Assembly (NCBI GenBank): GCA_025964255.1
Contig: JAOPZF010000133.1
Coordinates: forward strand, 1-51,696
DNA: 51,696 nt
Direction of reading: 5' to 3'
Source: Solirubrobacterales bacterium
Lineage (GTDB): Bacteria; Actinomycetota; Thermoleophilia; Solirubrobacterales; 70-9
This document shows positions 33,200 through 42,135 of the stretch, piece after piece. Both the position numbers and the translations under genes were made by a program. Every line of letters starts with the position of its first letter. Within the stretch, counting starts at the first letter, position 1. The notes below the pieces were generated by a model. It was given only the letters and a program-made list of their open reading frames with translations. It ran no database searches and had not been told where the DNA came from.

Positions 33200-33505
33200 A
33201 TGGACCCGATCGAGAAACGAGAACTGAAACGCAGGGCCTGGGCCAGGCTGGCCGCGCAAAAACGGCGCGCCGGCCTGTTGCGCGGGCGGGTCGTGATCGC
33301 CTCCCTGATCTGCTTCGCCCTGCTCTGGGGGATCGTCTTCGCCCAGATGGCGACCGGCAACGACCCCGTCCTGTCGGCCAAGTCGAAGACGGTCGCGACG
33401 CGCCCGATCAAGCAGGCGACGAAGGAAATCGAACCGACCGAGACCCGCGAAGTCGACCCGGAAGCGGAAGCGGAAACCGAACCGCTGGTCACGAGCCAGT
33501 CATGA
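33200..33505 (+). CDS. Small single-helix membrane protein of the redox operon
   Basis: This 101-residue protein has a basic N-terminus (KRELKRRAWARLAAQKRR), one membrane helix (about residues 30-50), and an acidic extracytoplasmic tail rich in Thr and Glu. Nearly all Glu codons are GAA. A good AAGGTGA site precedes ATG 33200. The tail lacks the D..(S/T)GAT flavinylation motif, so it is not an obvious ApbE substrate. It overlaps apbE by 4 nt (ATGA). Confidence 0.75.
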   Translation: MDPIEKRELKRRAWARLAAQKRRAGLLRGRVVIASLICFALLWGIVFAQMATGNDPVLSAKSKTVATRPIKQATKEIEPTETREVDPEAEAETEPLVTSQS

Positions 33506-34443
33506 TCGGCGAGACCACCGAGAGCTTCGAGTGCTTCGGCGGCCGCTGTGCCGTCCGTGTCACCGACCCCGACAAGCCCTCCTCGCTTGCTGCCGTCGAG
33601 GGTGCCCGCCACACCCTCCTCGAGGCGCATCGCACCCTCTCCCGCTTCGACCCCGACAGCGAGCTCTCTCGGCTGAACCGGGACCCGCGCCGGACCGTGC
33701 CGGTATCGCCCCTTCTGCGCCAGTTGGTCGCCGCCGCCCTCAGCGCCGGCCTCAGGAGCGGCGGTCTCGTCGACGCGACCCTCGTCGACGAGATCGAGGC
33801 CTGCGGCTACACCGAGTCCCGGGACTTCTCCGTCGGCCCGGCGGCCGTCCATCTGTCGGCCCGCGGCGGTCCCGCCACGCCCAGCCCACGCGCGGGATGG
33901 TGTGAGCTCGCGGTCGACGAGCGCGCCGGGACGGTGAGCCGATCTCCCGGCCTGCGGGTCGACCCGGGTGGGATCGCCAAGGGGCTGATGGCCGACCTCG
34001 TCGCCGAGACGCTCGCCGGCTTCCGCTCCTTCGCGGTCGACTGCTGCGGTGACCTTCGCGTCGGCGGCACCGCCGGCCGGGTGAGGGCGATCCAGGTCGG
34101 AGATCCGAGCGGAGGCATGCCCCTGCATGAGCTCCGCATCGCATCCGGGGCGGTCGCCACCAGTGGCATAACCAGGCGTTCGTGGGTCGACGCCGACGGC
34201 CGCGTCGCCCACCAGATCCTCGACCCGGCCACCGGCCTCCCCGCCTTCACCGGCATCGTCCAGACGACGGCCGTCGCGCCGACCGGCCTCTACGCCGAGA
34301 CGCTCGCCAAGGCGGCTCTCCTCGCCGGCCCCGACCGAGCCGAGGCGTGGCTGCCCTACGGCGGCGTGATCCTCGCCGAGGACGGGGACGTGCGGATCGT
34401 CGATGCGTTGACGCGGGTTCTCCCCGAGGTACTCGCGGCGTGA
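33502..34443 (+). CDS. apbE: FAD:protein FMN transferase (ApbE family)
   Basis: The 313-residue protein shows the ApbE pattern: LSRFDPDSELSRLN, VDPGGIAKGLMADLV (nucleotide site), DCCGDLRVGG, HQILDPATG and APTGLYAETLAKAALLAG (metal-binding region). ApbE transfers FMN from FAD to a Thr/Ser of extracytoplasmic or membrane flavoproteins. No signal peptide or lipobox is visible, so a cytosolic or membrane-associated form is possible. It lies between a small membrane protein and a ferric-reductase-like protein, overlapping both by 4 nt. Confidence 0.92.
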   Translation: MIGETTESFECFGGRCAVRVTDPDKPSSLAAVEGARHTLLEAHRTLSRFDPDSELSRLNRDPRRTVPVSPLLRQLVAAALSAGLRSGGLVDATLVDEIEACGYTESRDFSVGPAAVHLSARGGPATPSPRAGWCELAVDERAGTVSRSPGLRVDPGGIAKGLMADLVAETLAGFRSFAVDCCGDLRVGGTAGRVRAIQVGDPSGGMPLHELRIASGAVATSGITRRSWVDADGRVAHQILDPATGLPAFTGIVQTTAVAPTGLYAETLAKAALLAGPDRAEAWLPYGGVILAEDGDVRIVDALTRVLPEVLAA

Positions 34444-35003
34444 TCGTCTCCGAACACATCTTCTGGATCACCAGCCGCGCCGCCGGAGGGGCGGCACTCC
34501 TGCTCGCCAGCGCTGCCGTGGTGGTGGGATTGATGCTGAGCGCCAAGAAACCGGTCACGAACAAGAACGACCTCCGGGCGATCCACGAGGCGCTCTCGCT
34601 GACGACGCTGGCGATGGTCGCCCTCCATGGCCTCGCCTTGCTCGGCGACTCCTACCTGAACCCCGGCCTCCCCGGGATCACGATCCCCTTCGTCGGCGCC
34701 TACCGTCCCCTCTGGACCGGGATCGGCATCGTCTCCGGTTACGGGCTCGCGATCCTCGGGCTCACCTACTACAAGCGCGACCGGATCGGCGTGGCTCGCT
34801 GGCGCAAGATGCACCGCTTCGTCGCCCTCTTCTGGGTGATGGGGATCGTCCACACGATCGGCGCCGGCTCCGACGCCACCCAGCTCTGGTTCCTGCTGAT
34901 CTGTGGCGCGGTTGTCCTCCCGGCGGCGGCATTGCTCACGTTGCGCCTGCTAGGCCGGTGGTGGAACGCACCGGTCGGGGCGCGTGTTCCCGATCGCGCC
35001 TGA
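34440..35003 (+). CDS. Ferric-reductase-like transmembrane protein
   Basis: This 187-residue protein has about five helices. His pairs in IHEALSLTTLAMVALHG and MHRFVALFWVMGIVH have the spacing of bis-His haem sites in ferric reductase-like (MsrQ/YedZ/FRE) domains. It would carry electrons across the membrane to an external acceptor, possibly a flavinylated protein. The GTG overlaps the apbE stop. The soluble FAD/NADPH domain of full ferric reductases is absent. Confidence 0.85.
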   Translation: MIVSEHIFWITSRAAGGAALLLASAAVVVGLMLSAKKPVTNKNDLRAIHEALSLTTLAMVALHGLALLGDSYLNPGLPGITIPFVGAYRPLWTGIGIVSGYGLAILGLTYYKRDRIGVARWRKMHRFVALFWVMGIVHTIGAGSDATQLWFLLICGAVVLPAAALLTLRLLGRWWNAPVGARVPDRA

Positions 35004-35024
35004 ACGCGGCGATAGCCTCGCCGC

Positions 35025-35726
35025 GTGCCCTGGAGACGCTCCCACACGGAGGAACACCTCAGCTTCCGCTCCAACTGGCTTCGAGCCGCGGTGCTCGGTG
35101 CCAACGACGGGATCCTCTCGACCTCGAGCCTGGTCCTCGGCGTCGCCGCCTCCGGCGCGTCGCGGAGCGCCATCGTGACCGCCGGGGTCTCCGGCCTGGT
35201 CGCGGGCGCCGGATCGATGGCGGCCGGGGAGTACGTGTCCGTCAGCTCCCAGCGGGACACCGAGGAGGCCGACCTTCGCCTCGAGGCGAGCGAGTTGGCC
35301 GAGGACCCCGAAGGCGAGCTCGCGGAGTTGGCTGGGATCTACGAAGCGCGCGGGCTGGAGCCCGAGCTGGCCGCCCGCGTCGCGGCTGCTCTCTCCGAGC
35401 GCGATGCGCTCGCCGCCCACGCCCGCGACGAGCTCGGCCTCCCCGAGGATCGTCGGGCCCGGCCACTGCAGGCGGCCGGAGCCTCGGCGCTCTCGTTCGC
35501 GACCGGGGCGATCCTCCCCTTGTTGGCGATCGGGCTGTTCGGCGCGTCCGTCCGTGTGGTCGCCTGCGTCCTCGTCACGATCCTCGCTCTCGGCGGGCTC
35601 GGTGCCCTGGGAGCCCGGCTTGGCGGCGCCCCGGAGCTTCCGGCGCTCCTTCGCGTCGTCTTCTGGGGCGTCGTCGCGATGGGGGCGACGGCGGCGATCG
35701 GCGCCCTGATCGGTTCCATCGTCTGA
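35025..35726 (+). CDS. VIT1/CCC1-family iron/manganese transporter
   Basis: The 233-residue protein shows the VIT pattern: HLSFRSNWLRAAVLGANDGILST near the N-terminus, GLVAGAGSMAAGEYVSVSSQ with metal-contacting residues, a Glu-rich cytosolic segment (about residues 78-130) and three C-terminal helices. These proteins move Fe2+ or Mn2+ out of the cytosol. The GTG start is 21 bp after the ferric-reductase-like gene, so iron handling and electron transfer are probably linked in one operon. Confidence 0.92.
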   Translation: MPWRRSHTEEHLSFRSNWLRAAVLGANDGILSTSSLVLGVAASGASRSAIVTAGVSGLVAGAGSMAAGEYVSVSSQRDTEEADLRLEASELAEDPEGELAELAGIYEARGLEPELAARVAAALSERDALAAHARDELGLPEDRRARPLQAAGASALSFATGAILPLLAIGLFGASVRVVACVLVTILALGGLGALGARLGGAPELPALLRVVFWGVVAMGATAAIGALIGSIV

Positions 35727-35742
35727 CGGGCTCCTCCAGGCC

Positions 35743-35756
35743 GGCCCTCGAGGGCC
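35743..35756. terminator. Palindrome between convergent genes
   Basis: GGCCCTCGAGGGCC is a perfect 14-bp palindrome in the 40-bp gap between the convergent VIT and channel-like genes. It may terminate transcription in both directions. Confidence 0.5.
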
Positions 35757-35766
35757 TTGATACGAC

Positions 35767-36147
35767 CTACCGGCCCTCGGCGTCGAGCTCCCGGCCACGC
35801 TTCTGGATGAAGGCGCCGGTGGCCCCGGCGAGGGTGGCGACCACGCTGATCGCGTAGGCCTCCATGATGATGTCGAGGGCGCGCCCGCCGAAGGAGATCG
35901 GGTCCTTCATCTGGGAGGACACCGTGAGGAGCTGGGTGCTCGTCCAGAAGAAGGCGCTGCCCAGGGTGTGGATCTCGGTCCCGGCAGAGTGGCGCTCGAG
36001 AAAGTAGGCGAGGACGGTGCAGAGGAGATCGACGCCGATCGTCACCACGGCGATCATCGTCAGATGGTCACGGTAGCGGCGGTGGGTGCGCGTCTCGGCG
36101 CGGAAGATGGCGCGGAGCTCGCCACCGGTGCGGCGCATCAGGCTCAT
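35767..36147 (-). CDS. Two-helix potassium-channel-like protein without a selectivity filter
   Basis: This 126-residue protein looks like the pore module of a 2-TM channel: helix 1 (about 29-50), a pore-helix-like segment (LGSAFFWTSTQLLTV) and helix 2 (about 91-113, LDIIMEAYAISVVATLAGATGAFI). Where potassium channels have TVGYG it has TVSSQ, so potassium selectivity is not expected. It may be a channel of altered selectivity or a non-conducting relative. It lies 10 bp downstream of the phospholipase-D-like gene on the same strand. Confidence 0.65.
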   Translation of the reverse strand: MSLMRRTGGELRAIFRAETRTHRRYRDHLTMIAVVTIGVDLLCTVLAYFLERHSAGTEIHTLGSAFFWTSTQLLTVSSQMKDPISFGGRALDIIMEAYAISVVATLAGATGAFIQKRGRELDAEGR

Positions 36148-36157
36148 CGCGCCCTCC

Positions 36158-37603
36158 TTACCCGTCGACGACGAAACCCTGCAGAGGACCCAGCAGGGCG
36201 GCCGAGCGCCTCGACACGCCGCGGAGCTCGAGCAGGCGGTGGGTCGCCGGTTCGCCGTGCTCGCGACGCTCGAGCTGCTCCCGGGCGATCGGCTTCCAGA
36301 AGTGGTCGACGATCTCGGCCGGGTCGCCGGCGACCGCGGCGACCGGCATCTCGAGGTGCTCGCTCCAGAGCCGCAGCCGCGTCTCCCGGGCGAGCGCCGG
36401 GTCGCGGCAGGCGACGTTCATCTCGCTGTCGTTGAAGAGCGAGTGCTCGTTCAGGTTCGCCGAGCCGATCGTCAGCCAGCGGTCATCGACGACCGCGATC
36501 TTGGCGTGGACGTAGAGCGGGCCCGACAGGCGGCCAGTACGGCTCTGCAAGGTCGCCGCGAGGAACCGCCCGGCCCCAGCGTCGGCCTCGGCCAGTTGGG
36601 CGAGCTGCCCACGGGTGTCGTCGGCCCCGTTGTTGGGCTTCGCCGGCAGCACGATCACGACGCGGAACCCGTCCGAGGGCGGATTGCGGAGCTTGTCGAG
36701 CAGGATCTCGACGACCTGCGGCGCCCAGAGAAATTGATTCTCGAGGTAGACCAGCGAGCGGGCCGAGCGCAGCGCGCGCTGGTAGCTCTCGAGGATCCTG
36801 AAGTCGCCCTGCGGGAGGAAGTCATAGATCTTCTCGGGCACGGTGCGGATCACCTGGACCTCGTGCTCGCCGGCCGCGGGCGGCGGCGGGGTTGGCGCGA
36901 GCCTCTCCCCCGTCACCTCGTGCCAGCGCGCGGTGAAGTGTTCGGCGACGTCGGCGACCGCGGGGCCTTCGAGCCGGCTCGAGGCATCGTGCCAGCCGAT
37001 CTTGCCGCGGGCCGGATGGTCGCCCGAGTCGAACCGGTCGCCTCCGAGCGAGGTCAGGTCGATGCCACCTACGAAGGCAACCTTGCCGTCGACGATCACC
37101 AGCTTCTCGTGGTGACAGTGCATCGGTCTCTCGCGCGAGTCGAGCGCACACTGGACCTTCGACCCCTGCATCAGTTCGTCGCGGGTCCGGCGCACCTGCG
37201 AGCGGCGCGGCGAGAAGACCGGCATAGGCGCGCCGGCCCAGAGCAGCACCCGCACGTCGACCCGCTCCGCGAGCTCGGCCAGGTGGTCGCGCAACCGCCT
37301 CGCTCCCTCGTCGCGGTCGAGGCCGAAGTCGGGGGTGATGGCCCAGGCCGCGATGTTGATCTCGGTCCGTGCCTGGTCGAGCGCCTCGGAGATCCGCGGC
37401 AGCGCCTCGGCACCGTCGATCAGGATCTCCAGCTTGCAGCCCTCTCGCGGCGGCGGGTCGCCCGCCGCCCAGATGCCGTCGCCCGGGGGGTCGAGCTGTG
37501 CACCGCGGCCGGCGCGTCGCAGGCGGCGGCTGTGGTGGGCGCGGACCAGCGTGTCGATCCCAAGCCCGGCTGCGCGATCGAGCGCTTCGAGTGGTCCTCG
37601 CAT
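36158..37603 (-). CDS. Phospholipase D-like protein
   Basis: The 481-residue protein has two HKD motifs: His165-x-Lys167-x4-Asp172 (HHEKLVIVD) and His366-x-Lys368-x4-Asp373 (HAKIAVVDD), each followed by the GG/GS-N pattern (FVGGID, IGSANLNEHSLFND). Members hydrolyse or transfer phospholipid headgroups, including cardiolipin synthesis. No membrane helix or clear signal peptide is present, which fits a soluble PLD more than a classical cardiolipin synthase. ATG 37603 is used. Confidence 0.9.
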   Translation of the reverse strand: MRGPLEALDRAAGLGIDTLVRAHHSRRLRRAGRGAQLDPPGDGIWAAGDPPPREGCKLEILIDGAEALPRISEALDQARTEINIAAWAITPDFGLDRDEGARRLRDHLAELAERVDVRVLLWAGAPMPVFSPRRSQVRRTRDELMQGSKVQCALDSRERPMHCHHEKLVIVDGKVAFVGGIDLTSLGGDRFDSGDHPARGKIGWHDASSRLEGPAVADVAEHFTARWHEVTGERLAPTPPPPAAGEHEVQVIRTVPEKIYDFLPQGDFRILESYQRALRSARSLVYLENQFLWAPQVVEILLDKLRNPPSDGFRVVIVLPAKPNNGADDTRGQLAQLAEADAGAGRFLAATLQSRTGRLSGPLYVHAKIAVVDDRWLTIGSANLNEHSLFNDSEMNVACRDPALARETRLRLWSEHLEMPVAAVAGDPAEIVDHFWKPIAREQLERREHGEPATHRLLELRGVSRRSAALLGPLQGFVVDG

Positions 37604-38170
37604 GCACCCAAGCTAGCGAGGGTCGATGAGAGCTCGTCACGAACTCGAACCTGACGCGCCGTGGCGCTCCACGTTCCGGCAGATGACGCGGAAGCGTCGA
37701 CGCCGGGCCCGAAGGCCTCCCTGCCCGAAAAGGCGAAGGCCTACGCCTGATCCTGATCGTCGCCGGCGTCGTCGGCCTGATCATCGCCGCCCTCCAATGG
37801 ACCGTCTGGGCGCGACCGGTCACGCCGATCGGAGGTGGTCGTGGACGACCGTCGCGGCGTCGGGACCACCTACCGGCAGGACCCACCTGCGGAGCAGTGA
37901 CCCTCGAGGGCCGGAGCCTGACGGCGATCACCTGGCGCGAGACGCTGGACGTAGGCCTTGACGATCCAGTAGGTCGCGTATTCACGGCGTCTGATGCGGC
38001 GACCAAGGAGACGCCGCCCCGCAAGACCTGCCTGGCGAGGACGGAACTTGGTCCGCCCACTCGCAGCTTTCATGGCCTGTGGTTCTCGTAGGGATTCCAT
38101 TGTGGGGCGACGTCGGAGACCACGGTAGATCCGGCCCATGAGCCTCTGATGAGAACTGCCTGGATCTCCG
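37604..38170. other. Intergenic stretch; possible orphan membrane segment
   Basis: No gene is convincing. On the plus strand about 37,730-37,815 encodes a basic segment and one membrane helix (LILIVAGVVGLIIAALQWTVWA) but has no start codon or ribosome-binding site. On the minus strand a 66-codon frame from ATG 38,072 exists but has low third-position GC. Both may be remnants. GATGAGAGCTCGTCA near 37,625 resembles the TGAGAG element. Confidence 0.5.
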
Positions 38171-38977
38171 TCAGACCGCCACATCGCGCCGGTTGAAGAT
38201 CACAAGGGCGGCGATCAACGGCGGCAAGGCGAAGACGATCGAGACCCAGATCGCCCGCAGGATCGGGCCGATATGGAAGGGGGATTCGAACAGGGCGTGC
38301 CATGCGGTCAGCTGGTTGGTGAGGAGGTATGGATCGACGCCGCTGATCGCGTGGATCACGGCGACGCCCTGCAGCGCCATCGCGTAGATCACGGTCCCTC
38401 CCACCGCCGCCACGCTCTGGCGCGTCGCCACCGAGAGGAAGACGCCGAAGCAGGCGATCGAGAGGACCGGGAGGCAGTAGAGCGCCAAGGCAGGGACGTC
38501 GAGCAGCAGTGCGTGAAGCGCCGAGATGCGCACGCCGGAGATGTTGATGAGCGGATGGAAGCCCCAGGCGAGCAATCCGCCGATCGTCGAGACGAGGAAG
38601 AAGACGGTCATCGCGAAGGCGAGGTAGACGAAGAGCGCCCAGACCTTGCCGAGCAGGACCTCGGAGCGACCCAGCGACCGGGTTAGGATCGTCTTCAAGG
38701 TCCCGTCGGAGTCCTCCCCGGCGACGATGTCACCGGCGACCAGCGCGGCGATCACCGCCGGTCCGATCACCGCGATCAGCTTGAAGACGACGAGTGAGAA
38801 GGCCACCCCGGTGTGGCCGAGGTTTTCCGCCAGCGGAGCACCGGGAGGGCCCTGGGCAAGCTCGAGCAGCAGGTAGATGATCGGACCGATCGCGGCGGTC
38901 GCGACGCCGAGCCAGGTCCGTTTCTGGGCCGCCAGTTTCAGCAGCTCCCAGCGGAAGGCGATCAGCGAGCCACTCAC
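38171..38977 (-). CDS. ABC-2-type transporter permease
   Basis: This 268-residue permease has about six helices and the family layout: FRWELLKLAAQKRTWLG at the start, then IAALVAGDIVAGEDSDGTLKTILTRSLGRSEVLLGK, and a C-terminal RRDV. GTG 38977 overlaps the ATPase stop by 4 nt. It is a clear paralogue of the permease at 44,149. With the ATPase upstream it forms an exporter of unknown substrate. Confidence 0.9.
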   Translation of the reverse strand: MSGSLIAFRWELLKLAAQKRTWLGVATAAIGPIIYLLLELAQGPPGAPLAENLGHTGVAFSLVVFKLIAVIGPAVIAALVAGDIVAGEDSDGTLKTILTRSLGRSEVLLGKVWALFVYLAFAMTVFFLVSTIGGLLAWGFHPLINISGVRISALHALLLDVPALALYCLPVLSIACFGVFLSVATRQSVAAVGGTVIYAMALQGVAVIHAISGVDPYLLTNQLTAWHALFESPFHIGPILRAIWVSIVFALPPLIAALVIFNRRDVAV

Positions 38978-39942
38978 CGGCGCGCCTCCTCGACGACGGG
39001 AGCCGGGTCCTCGGTCAGCTCGAAGAAGACCCGCTCGAGCGTCAGCTGCTCGGGGACGAGAGAGCGGATCAGGAGGCCGGCGCCGGCGAAGGCCTTGGTG
39101 ACGCCGAGCAGGTCGTCCTCGTCGGAGACCGCGAAGCCGACGTAGTCGGGACCAGCCTCGACCTCGGAGAGGCCCGGGACGGCGGCGAGGAGTGCGGCGG
39201 CGCGGCCGAGGTCGGGAGTGTCGAGCCGGTAGCGGAGGCCGGCGCGGTGGCGCAACTCGTCGAGCTCGCCCTCGTAGACGATCCGCCCCGCGGCGACGAT
39301 CGCCGCCCGCTCGCAGAGGATCTGCACCTCGGCCAGCAGATGGCTGGAGAGCAGCACGGTCATGCCCTGCTCGGAGAGGCGCCGCAACAACCCGCGGAGG
39401 AAGCGGATGCCACCCGGATCGAGGCCGTTGGCCGGCTCGTCGAGCAGCAGCAGCCGCGGGCGACGGACCAGGCATCCGGCGATGCCGAGCCGCTGGCGCA
39501 TGCCCTGCGAGTACTCGGACACGCGGTCGCCGCCGCGATCGCGCAGCTCGACCGTCTCCAGCACCTCGTCGATCTCCTGGTCGCCCACCCCTTCGCGGTC
39601 GTAGCCGGCGAGCAGACGGAGGTTGGTGCGGCCGCTCAGGTAGGTGTAGAGACGCGGCTCCTCGATGATCCCGGCGACTCCGGCGCGAGCGGCGAGCGGG
39701 TCGGTCCAGACGTCGCGGCCGAACAGCCTCACCGAGCCGGCGTCGGGACGGACCAGGCCGAGCAACATGCGCATCGTGGTCGTCTTCCCGGCCCCGTTGG
39801 GACCAAGGAACCCGTAGATCTCACCGGGCATCACCGTGAGATCGATTCCATCCACCGCCGGCCTGTCGCGATAGGTCTTGGTGAGACCCGTCGCGGCGAT
39901 CGGGACGACGGCGGACTCACCTGCCGAGCGCGTCGTTGCCAT
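38974..39942 (-). CDS. ABC transporter ATP-binding protein
   Basis: This 322-residue ATPase has Walker A GPNGAGKTT, a Q-loop in the usual place, the variant signature YSQGMRQRLG, Walker B LLLLDEPANGLDP and a switch His in LLSSHLL. A DUF4162-like C-terminal region follows. It energises the permease encoded directly downstream. The ATG lies 22 bp from the inverted repeat at 39,964. Confidence 0.93.
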   Translation of the reverse strand: MATTRSAGESAVVPIAATGLTKTYRDRPAVDGIDLTVMPGEIYGFLGPNGAGKTTTMRMLLGLVRPDAGSVRLFGRDVWTDPLAARAGVAGIIEEPRLYTYLSGRTNLRLLAGYDREGVGDQEIDEVLETVELRDRGGDRVSEYSQGMRQRLGIAGCLVRRPRLLLLDEPANGLDPGGIRFLRGLLRRLSEQGMTVLLSSHLLAEVQILCERAAIVAAGRIVYEGELDELRHRAGLRYRLDTPDLGRAAALLAAVPGLSEVEAGPDYVGFAVSDEDDLLGVTKAFAGAGLLIRSLVPEQLTLERVFFELTEDPAPVVEEARR

Positions 39943-39963
39943 TGCTTGAAGATACGCCGCTGG

Positions 39964-39996
39964 GATGAGAGCTCCCTAAGGAAATGGGCTCTCATC
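39964..39996. promoter_or_regulatory. Inverted repeat GATGAGAGC / GCTCTCATC
   Basis: A perfect 9-bp inverted repeat with a 15-bp spacer lies between the divergent exporter and phosphatase genes. Each half contains the TGAGAG core seen at 29,131 and 29,162. Confidence 0.6.
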
Positions 39997-40149
39997 GCCG
40001 TCCCATCCCTTACTCACTTTTGTGACCGAAACGCACTCGAAATTCACTTCGTTGTAGCACGCCGGTAACGCCATCGCCGACGCCGCACACGAAGGTCAGA
40101 ACGTCTCGCTCCAACCACCCCTGAACCCTCCAGAAGGAGAGACGTCCTG

Positions 40150-41840
40150 ATGAGAAGGAACCTACGCAGGCCCGGCGCTCTGCCGCTCGTGGCCGGCCTT
40201 GCCGCGATCGTCGCACTGCTCGTGACGTCGGTCGCGGTCGCCTCGGCCCACCCGGGCCACGCGGCCCCTCCGCCCCACGCTGGTCACGACCACAAGGCCG
40301 AACACGTCCTGCTGCTCTCCGTCGACGGACTCCACCAGTCCGACCTCCAGTGGTACGTCGGCAAGCACCCGCACTCGGCCCTCGCCTCGCTGGTAGGGAA
40401 CGGCGTCGAGTTCACCCACGCCCAGACGCCCGTCCCCTCCGACTCCGTACCCGGCATGGTCGGCCAGGTGACCGGTGGCAACCCCGGCACCACCGGCATG
40501 TACTACGACGAAACGTACAACCGCGAACTGCTCCCGGCCGGCACCACCGACTGCGCGAACGCGAAGCCCGGCGCCGAAGTCCTCTACACCGAGCAGGCCG
40601 ACAAGAACCTGCACTCGATCGACGCCGGCCAAGGCTCTCCGGCCTGCCAGGCAACGTCCTGCAGACGACCGGCGACCCGGCCGAACTGATCGACCCGTCG
40701 AAGCTGCCGGTCGACCCGACCACCTGCAAGCCGGTCTACCCGCACGAATACCTCCGCGTCAACACGATCTTCGAAGTCGCGAAGGAAAACGGGCTGCGGA
40801 CCGCCTGGGTCGACAAACACCCCGCCTACGACCTGCTCCAGGGTCCCTCCGGCGAAGGCATCGACGACCTCTTCACGCCGGAGATCAACAGCGACGCGCC
40901 GACCGAAGGGTCCGAAAACGACTGGACCACCGACAACGCGCTGACCGAGCAGTACGACTCCTACAAGGTGAAGGCGGTGATCAACGAGATCAAGGGCTTC
41001 GACCACAGCGGCACCGAACAGGTCGGCACGCCGGCGATCTTCGGGATGAACTTCCAGACGGTCTCGACCGCCGAGAAGCTGCCCGAATCGGACGGTCTCA
41101 AAGGCGGCTACGAAGCCGACGGCACGACCCCCGCGCCGCTGCTCCGCCGCGCCCTCGAATACATCAACACCAAGGTCGGCTCGATGCTGGCGGCGCTGCA
41201 CGCGAAGGGCCTCGCCTCCTCGACCACGGTGATCCTCTCGGCCAAGCACGGCCAGTCCCCGGACACGCCGTCGGCGCTGACCCGGATCCCCGACGGGCCG
41301 ATCCTCGAAGGGCTCGACGAAGCGTGGGCCACCACCCATCCGGAAGACACCGAACCGCTGGTCGCCTTCTCGATCGACGACGACGGGATGCTGATCTGGC
41401 TCCACTACCGCACCCCGGAAGCGCTGGCGTTCGCGAAGCAGTACCTGCTCGCCGACAACGGCACCGGTAACGACATCGAAGGCAACCCGAAGCCCTTCAC
41501 GAGCTCCGGACTGAAAACGCTCTACGCGGGCGAAGAAGCGGCCGAATACTTCGGCACCTCGACCAGTGACCCGCGGGTGCCGGACCTGTTCGGCATCGCC
41601 CAGTACGGGACCGTCTACACCGGTGGCCAGGGCAAGATCGCCGAGCACGGCGGGGCCAATCCGCAGGACCGCGACGTCCCGCTGGTCGTCTCCGGCGGCC
41701 CGGTCGACCACAACTCGGTCGACTCGCAGACGGTCGAGACGACGCAGATCGCCCCGACCATCCTCAGCCTGCTCGGGCTCGACCCGGGCGCGCTCGAAGC
41801 GGTTGAGATCGAAGGGACCGAAACGCTGCAGGTCCACTAG
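40150..41840 (+). pseudogene. Secreted alkaline-phosphatase-superfamily phosphodiesterase, frameshifted
   Basis: From ATG 40150 there is a Sec signal peptide (cleavage near VASA), a His-rich start, the metal motif LLLSVDGLHQSD and the nucleophile region TPVPSDSVPGMVG. The frame is lost at about 40,640-40,660. The other frame continues from GLPGNVLQTTGDP through YPHEYLRVNTIFEVA, ILSAKHGQSP and HGGANPQDRDVPLVVSGG to TAG 41,840. Restoring one C in GGCTCTCC (as GGCCTCTCC) gives one continuous protein of about 563 residues. A sequencing error or a recent mutation are both possible, since both halves are otherwise intact. Glu is mostly GAA. Confidence 0.8.
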
Positions 41841-41845
41841 CGGCA

Positions 41846-41881
41846 GGGTCGGCGCGCGGCCTCGATGGCGCGCGCCGACCC
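41846..41881 (+). terminator. Strong hairpin after the phosphatase gene
   Basis: GGGTCGGCGCGCG and CGCGCGCCGACCC form a perfect 13-bp stem with a 10-nt loop, 6 bp after the stop codon. No T-run follows, as is common in high-GC actinobacteria. Confidence 0.7.
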
Positions 41882-41918
41882 GAGCCTCGCTCGGTCGTCG
41901 ACTCGACGTGACGACGGT

Positions 41919-42113
41919 TCAGCGCCAGATCTCGGCGCCCTCGCCGAGGACCGCGGAACTAGCGCGGGTCAGCATCCAGGCGACGATGACCCCGGCGGTG
42001 ACAACCGTGAACGCGACGGCGACCAGAGCGATCACGACAAAGACGGCGGCGGCCGGGAGCGCGACGAGAACGACGAGGGCGATTTCGGTACTCAGCGCAG
42101 CGATGGCAGGCAT
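41919..42113 (-). CDS. Small membrane protein, possible
   Basis: This 64-residue reading has a long hydrophobic stretch (IALVVLVALPAAAVFVVIALVAVAFTVVTAGVIVAWML), enough for one or two helices. It follows the kinase gene on the same strand by 22 bp. No clear ribosome-binding site is seen and no family is recognised. It may be the last gene of the operon. Confidence 0.45.
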   Translation of the reverse strand: MPAIAALSTEIALVVLVALPAAAVFVVIALVAVAFTVVTAGVIVAWMLTRASSAVLGEGAEIWR

Positions 42114-42135
42114 GCGCCGATGGTGCGCCGTCCTC

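Noticed and set aside
32482-34212. Very long open frame antisense to the cytochrome-b-like and apbE genes
   Set aside because: It covers several well-supported genes on the other strand, is low-complexity (Gly/Arg/Asp/Glu-rich) and has no family motif; such frames are typical in high-GC DNA.
36086-37654. Long plus-strand frame opposite the phospholipase-D-like gene
   Set aside because: The minus strand has two HKD motifs and a normal start; the plus frame has no recognisable motif.
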